A stretch of DNA of 18,812 bases from JBKJML01 sp046596415 (GTDB lineage: Bacteria > Actinomycetota > Thermoleophilia > Gaiellales > Gaiellaceae), in the NCBI GenBank assembly GCA_046596415.1, contig JBKJML010000273.1:1-18812 (forward strand), written 5' to 3'. The translations under genes and the position numbers were made by a program. The notes below the pieces were generated by a model. It was not told where the DNA came from and ran no database searches. It saw nothing but the letters and a program-made list of their open reading frames with translations. Positions 15,835 to 18,812 of the stretch are shown here, one piece after another. Positions within the stretch are counted from its first letter, which is position 1. Every line of letters begins with the position of its first letter.

Positions 15835-16225
15835 CGCGGCGATCGCGGCCGGCGTCGTGCTCGCCACCCTCGCGGGCTGCGGCGGCGGCGGCGACCGCGA
15901 CGGCGAGCCGCCGCCGTTGCTCCCAGCAGCGCTTGCCCAGGACCTCGCGGCCCGGAGCGACCACGTCGCGGAGCTCCTTGCGGCGGGCGACCCCTGCGGC
16001 GCCCGCGCCACCGCCGACGAGCTCTCCGCGACCGTCGTCGAGGCGATCAACGCCGGCCGCGTCCCGACCCCGTTCCAGGAGGAGCTCGGCGGGGCAGCCG
16101 CCGCACTCGCAGCACGCATCACCTGCGTTCCGGTAGCGCCCCCGGCAGAACAACTGTCCGGCGACGAGCAGTCGGGCAAGCACGGCAAGCGCAAGGGTCG
16201 CGGCAAGGAGAAGGACGATGATTGA
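15800..16225 (+). CDS. lipoprotein, 141 aa, function unknown
   Basis: Exported lipoprotein: a strongly basic n-region (MRRRKIHIRR), a hydrophobic stretch (12-25) and the lipobox LAGC with Cys27 as lipidation site, followed by a Gly/Asp/Pro-rich linker. The mature part (45-115) is mostly helical, with two further cysteines (in DPCGAR and ITCVP) that may form a disulfide. It ends in a highly charged tail rich in Lys, Gly and Asp. TTG 15800 is chosen because it gives the full signal peptide; it overlaps the previous gene by 35 bp. The end overlaps the kinase start by 8 bp. Adjacency to a membrane kinase invites the idea of a surface partner or ligand sensor, which is inference. Confidence 0.8.
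   Translation: MRRRKIHIRRSSAAIAAGVVLATLAGCGGGGDRDGEPPPLLPAALAQDLAARSDHVAELLAAGDPCGARATADELSATVVEAINAGRVPTPFQEELGGAAAALAARITCVPVAPPAEQLSGDEQSGKHGKRKGRGKEKDDD
16206..16210 (+). promoter_or_regulatory. Shine-Dalgarno AGGAG for the kinase
   Basis: AGGAG lies 7 nt before ATG 16218, inside the 3' end of the lipoprotein gene. It supports the overlapping start. Confidence 0.6.
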
Positions 16226-17279
16226 GGGCTCGGTCGGGCTCGCCGGCGGCCGCTACGTGCTCGGGCGCGAGCTCGGACGTGGCGGGATGGCCGAGGTGTA
16301 CGCCGCCCACGACACCTCCCTCGACCGACCCGTCGCCGTCAAGGTGCTGGCGCGGCGGCTTGCCGGCGACGCGGCGCTGCGCGAGCGGTTCGTCCAAGAA
16401 GGCCGCTATGCCGCACGCCTCTCACATCCGAACGTCGTCGGTGTCTACGACTCGGGCGACGACGGCGATGTTCCCTACATCGTGATGGAGCTTGTCGAGG
16501 GGACGACCCTCCAGGAGGAGCTCGACCGTCGCGGCGCGCTCCCCGCTGCCGAGGTCGAGGCGATCGCCCGCCAGGCGTGTGCGGGCCTCGCCCACGCGCA
16601 TGAGGCGGGAATCGTCCATCGCGACGTCAAGCCCCAGAACCTGCTGTTGACTTCCGGCGGCGAAGTCAAGCTCTCCGATTTCGGGATCGCCCGCGGCGGC
16701 GCAGGCCCGGGGATCACCCAGGCGGGCGAGCTGCTCGGCACGATCGAGTACCTGGCGCCCGAGGTGGTGGCTGGCCATGCTGCGACCGTCGCATCCGACC
16801 TGTACGCGCTCGGCGGCGTGCTCTACCGGCTGCTGACCGGCGACCCGCCCCGGCGCGTTCGGACGCTCGACGACGTCGCGCGGCGGGAGCGCATCCGTGC
16901 CCCGCGCGAGCTCGTCCCGGATCCCCCACCCGGACTCGAGCAGGCGATCGTGGCCTGCCTGGAGACCGAGCCGCTCCGGCGGCCACAGTCGGCACGGGAG
17001 CTGGCCTCGCTGCTCGACGGCGCAACGGCGGTCACGGCCCGCCTCGAGCCACGGAAAGAGTTCCGCGTCGAGCGCACCCGCCCGGCCCGGAGCATCTGGT
17101 TGCTCGTCCTGCTGCCGGTCGTCGCTGCGCTCGCGACCGGTGCGTCGCTCCTCTCCGGAGGAGGCGACAACGGCGCGCAGAAGGCTCGCACCGGCCCGAC
17201 GCCGCTTCGGCAGGGCGGGACGCCCGGACAGGACGCACAGGGCCTCGCAGACTGGCTGCGGGAGAACGCGGCGCGCTAG
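16218..17279 (+). CDS. membrane-anchored eukaryotic-like Ser/Thr protein kinase (PknB type)
   Basis: A 353-residue Hanks-type kinase. All core motifs are present: Gly loop LGRGGMAEVY (19-28), catalytic Lys42 in VAVKVL, HRDVKPQN (134-141), DFG (154-156), GTIEYLAPE (174-182), SDLYALGGVLYRLLTG (193-208) and the late RRP (254-256). The activation segment between DFG and APE contains a Thr167 and Thr175, candidate autophosphorylation sites. A single membrane helix (about 292-313) follows a basic stretch. The outside portion is only about 40 residues and Gly/Pro rich, with no PASTA repeats, so sensing must rely on a partner or another mechanism. ATG 16218 overlaps the lipoprotein stop by 8 bp. The stop shares the CTAG bases with the convergent sigma factor gene. 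Confidence 0.95.
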   Translation: MIEGSVGLAGGRYVLGRELGRGGMAEVYAAHDTSLDRPVAVKVLARRLAGDAALRERFVQEGRYAARLSHPNVVGVYDSGDDGDVPYIVMELVEGTTLQEELDRRGALPAAEVEAIARQACAGLAHAHEAGIVHRDVKPQNLLLTSGGEVKLSDFGIARGGAGPGITQAGELLGTIEYLAPEVVAGHAATVASDLYALGGVLYRLLTGDPPRRVRTLDDVARRERIRAPRELVPDPPPGLEQAIVACLETEPLRRPQSARELASLLDGATAVTARLEPRKEFRVERTRPARSIWLLVLLPVVAALATGASLLSGGGDNGAQKARTGPTPLRQGGTPGQDAQGLADWLRENAAR

Positions 17280-18487
17280 TCGACTTGGGAGCTCGAGCCG
17301 GAGTGGGAATCGCCACCCGATTCGGGCTCAGCGACCTCTTCCCGGTCGTGCGACACGTCCGACTCGGCTCCGGCCTCCAGCTCGATCGAGCTGTCGGGAC
17401 TGTCCGTCACAGCATCGGTATGCGTCGTATCCGGCCGGGCTCTTTCAGCCAGGACCTCGTGCCTATCCGTGTCGTCATCGACGCCGCCCCGCTCGGTGCT
17501 CTCGTGCTCGCTCGTCCGGGGCTCGTCGGGGTGACTCTGCTCGTGCTCGTTCGTCGCGGACTCCTCGTCATCGGCGCCGCCGCGCTCGTCGACCGATCGA
17601 TTCTCTCCCCGCGCTGCGTCCCTGCGCGCGTCGAGCATGGGCGTGCCGGCGCTCACGAGCGAGCGGGCGACGGACGGCTGCTCGACCCCGGCAGCGACCT
17701 TGATCGGATTGCCATGCGCTGTCGCCGCGTCGACCGGTCGCGTCGGGCTGTCGCGGATCTGTCGGTCGGCAAGCACGCCGGCCGAGCCCGCGAGCGCCGC
17801 CGCAGCGCCGACCGCCGCTGCCTTGGCGAGTAACGGCACCACGACGGCTCCTGCCGCAGCACCGACCGGCCCGGCCGCAGTCGTGAAGCCGGGCACCGCG
17901 TAGGCGAGCGATTCGTGCAGCGAGAGCGGCACGACGAGCACGCCGGCCGCGAGCCCCGGGCGAAGTCGCCGCTGTAGGCGTCGCCGACCACGAAACAGGA
18001 GTGCCTCGACCGCAGGGCGCGACGTCCCGAGGGCGGCGGCCACCTCGTCGTATCGGAACCCATAGATGTCGCGCAGGACGACGGCCGCACGCTGGTTGTC
18101 GGGCAGCGCGGCCACCTCGGAGTACAACTCGGCCGCGTCGGCACGACCGGCCGCCTGCTCGTCGGCCCCGGGCGAGACGAGCGTGGCGGCGTCGTGGAGT
18201 GCGACCGGGCTGCGAGCGCGCGCCGCGTAACGCGCCTGGCATTCGTTGCGGGCAATCGTGCCCAGCCAGGCGGACGGCTTTTCGACCGTAGTCCCGGTCA
18301 GGAGGCTGCGATACGCGGAGAGAAACACCTGCTGGGTCGCGTCCTCGGCGTCCGTCGGGTCGTTGAGTAGCGTCCGGCAGAGTCCGTACACCATCCTGGC
18401 ATTGTCGGAGTAGAGCTCGCCCAGACGCGCGCCGGCCGCCCCCGGTGAGGGGCGGACCGGCAGCGCGGATCCAGGTTCGAGTCTCAA
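17276..18487 (-). CDS. ECF-type sigma factor with C-terminal membrane segment and acidic tail
   Basis: A 403-residue protein, about twice the usual ECF sigma length. Sigma region 2 spans roughly 22-90 (LYSDNARMVYGLCRTLL, DAEDATQQVFLSAYRSL, PSAWLGTIARNECQ). Region 4 spans about 118-175 (LPDNQRAAVVLRDIYGFRYDEVAAALG, then the recognition helix SRPAVEALLFRGRRRLQ). After it comes an Ala/Val/Gly-rich hydrophobic zone (about 178-240), long enough for one or two membrane passes, then an extended low-complexity tail (245-403) rich in Asp, Glu, Ser, His and Thr. Such a layout suggests a membrane-held sigma factor. The only start after an in-frame stop (18500-18502) is TTG 18487, with no Shine-Dalgarno. 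The 3' end overlaps the kinase gene by 4 bp. Confidence 0.9.
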   Translation of the reverse strand: MRLEPGSALPVRPSPGAAGARLGELYSDNARMVYGLCRTLLNDPTDAEDATQQVFLSAYRSLLTGTTVEKPSAWLGTIARNECQARYAARARSPVALHDAATLVSPGADEQAAGRADAAELYSEVAALPDNQRAAVVLRDIYGFRYDEVAAALGTSRPAVEALLFRGRRRLQRRLRPGLAAGVLVVPLSLHESLAYAVPGFTTAAGPVGAAAGAVVVPLLAKAAAVGAAAALAGSAGVLADRQIRDSPTRPVDAATAHGNPIKVAAGVEQPSVARSLVSAGTPMLDARRDAARGENRSVDERGGADDEESATNEHEQSHPDEPRTSEHESTERGGVDDDTDRHEVLAERARPDTTHTDAVTDSPDSSIELEAGAESDVSHDREEVAEPESGGDSHSGSSSQVD

Positions 18488-18505
18488 GCGGGCGACGCGC
18501 TAGCC

Positions 18506-18812
18506 CTAGTCGTCGCTGTCATGGTCGTCGTCGTCGTCCTCATCCTCGTGGTCGTCGTCGCCGTGCTCCTCTGCCTCGACCGAGATGAGCGTCAGCACAC
18601 CGGTCGTCGAGACGGCGACCTTCAGGCTCACCGCGTCGAAGACCGCGAGGCCCGCCGGGAGCGTCAAGCCCGCCGGCAGCGCGATCGTCACATAGCCGGA
18701 CTTCGCGACGAGGAGCTCGATGCTGCCCGCGCCGAGCTTGGTCACGATGCCCTCGACCTCGAGCGTGCCGAGATGGCCGAGCGTCGTGATCGTCGTCGCC
18801 TGCGGCGTGCCG
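18506..18812 (-). CDS. secreted-type beta domain (DUF5666-like) with Asp/His-rich tail (partial)
   Basis: The C-terminal 101 residues of a protein whose start lies beyond the right edge. The visible part shows short alternating strands: LGTLEVEGIVTKLGAGSIEL, then VTIALPAGLTLPAGLAVFDAVSL. This small beta-barrel-like pattern resembles DUF5666-type domains, a tentative match. It ends in a tail dominated by Asp, Glu and His (HGDDDHEDEDDDDDHDSDD), which could bind metal ions. The open frame continues upstream through 18812 without a stop, so GTG 18745 need not be the start. It ends 18 bp before the sigma factor start on the same strand, so the two are probably one transcription unit. Confidence 0.75.
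   Translation of the reverse strand, partial: GTPQATTITTLGHLGTLEVEGIVTKLGAGSIELLVAKSGYVTIALPAGLTLPAGLAVFDAVSLKVAVSTTGVLTLISVEAEEHGDDDHEDEDDDDDHDSDD

Overview
The window looks like chromosomal DNA of a high-GC actinobacterium. My best guess is a Thermoleophilia/Gaiellales-type lineage, judging from protein character and gene style rather than any database match. I see no insertion sequence, phage gene, CRISPR array or rRNA. Coding density is very high and most genes are housekeeping or core metabolism. I did not find a convincing new multi-gene system. The most unusual signals are at gene starts and in degenerate catalytic motifs.

Layout, left to right. (1) 1-697 (-): 5'-complete but 3'-truncated class V aminotransferase, divergent from an MFS exporter (718-1986, +). 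(2) 1999-5026 (+): a CorA-type Mg2+ channel preceded by a possible proline-rich leader ORF, a HIT-family nucleotide hydrolase, a secreted protein resembling an inactivated zinc protease, and a GNAT acetyltransferase. (3) 5166-7504 (-): the ribosome-associated GTPase TypA/BipA behind a 148-residue protein of unknown function. (4) 7584-9984: an MFS exporter (+) convergent with a membrane protein carrying a degenerate GGDEF domain (-), then tRNA-Gly(CCC) (-) and a 42-residue putative zinc-binding protein (+). (5) 10102-14538 (-): a tight operon argS - EamA transporter - glpX (fructose-1,6-bisphosphatase II) - class I fructose-bisphosphate aldolase. The last two catalyse consecutive gluconeogenic steps. 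(6) 14556-17279 (+): a compact run of DUF3467 protein, metallophosphoesterase, small helical protein, lipoprotein and membrane-anchored Ser/Thr kinase. (7) 17276-18812 (-): an acidic-tailed secreted-type protein, cut by the window edge, followed by an ECF sigma factor with an unusual membrane-spanning, acidic C-terminal extension.

Start-site pattern. Genes heading a transcription unit mostly lack a Shine-Dalgarno sequence. Instead they have a TANNNT -10 hexamer a fixed short distance upstream: exactly 6 nt before the start codon in five cases and 8-9 nt in four more, counting the leader ORF ahead of corA. This predicts leaderless mRNAs. Operon-internal genes often carry good Shine-Dalgarno sites instead (aldolase, HIT, the 76-residue protein, the kinase). 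The 17-bp argS/DUF3467 gap appears to hold two overlapping, opposed leaderless promoters.

Other points: the arginyl-tRNA synthetase has T-V-A-S where the class I HIGH motif should be; the GGDEF protein has A-A-N-E-F; the secreted protein has D-E-x-x-H instead of H-E-x-x-H; and the HIT gene appears to start at a CTG codon overlapping the corA stop.
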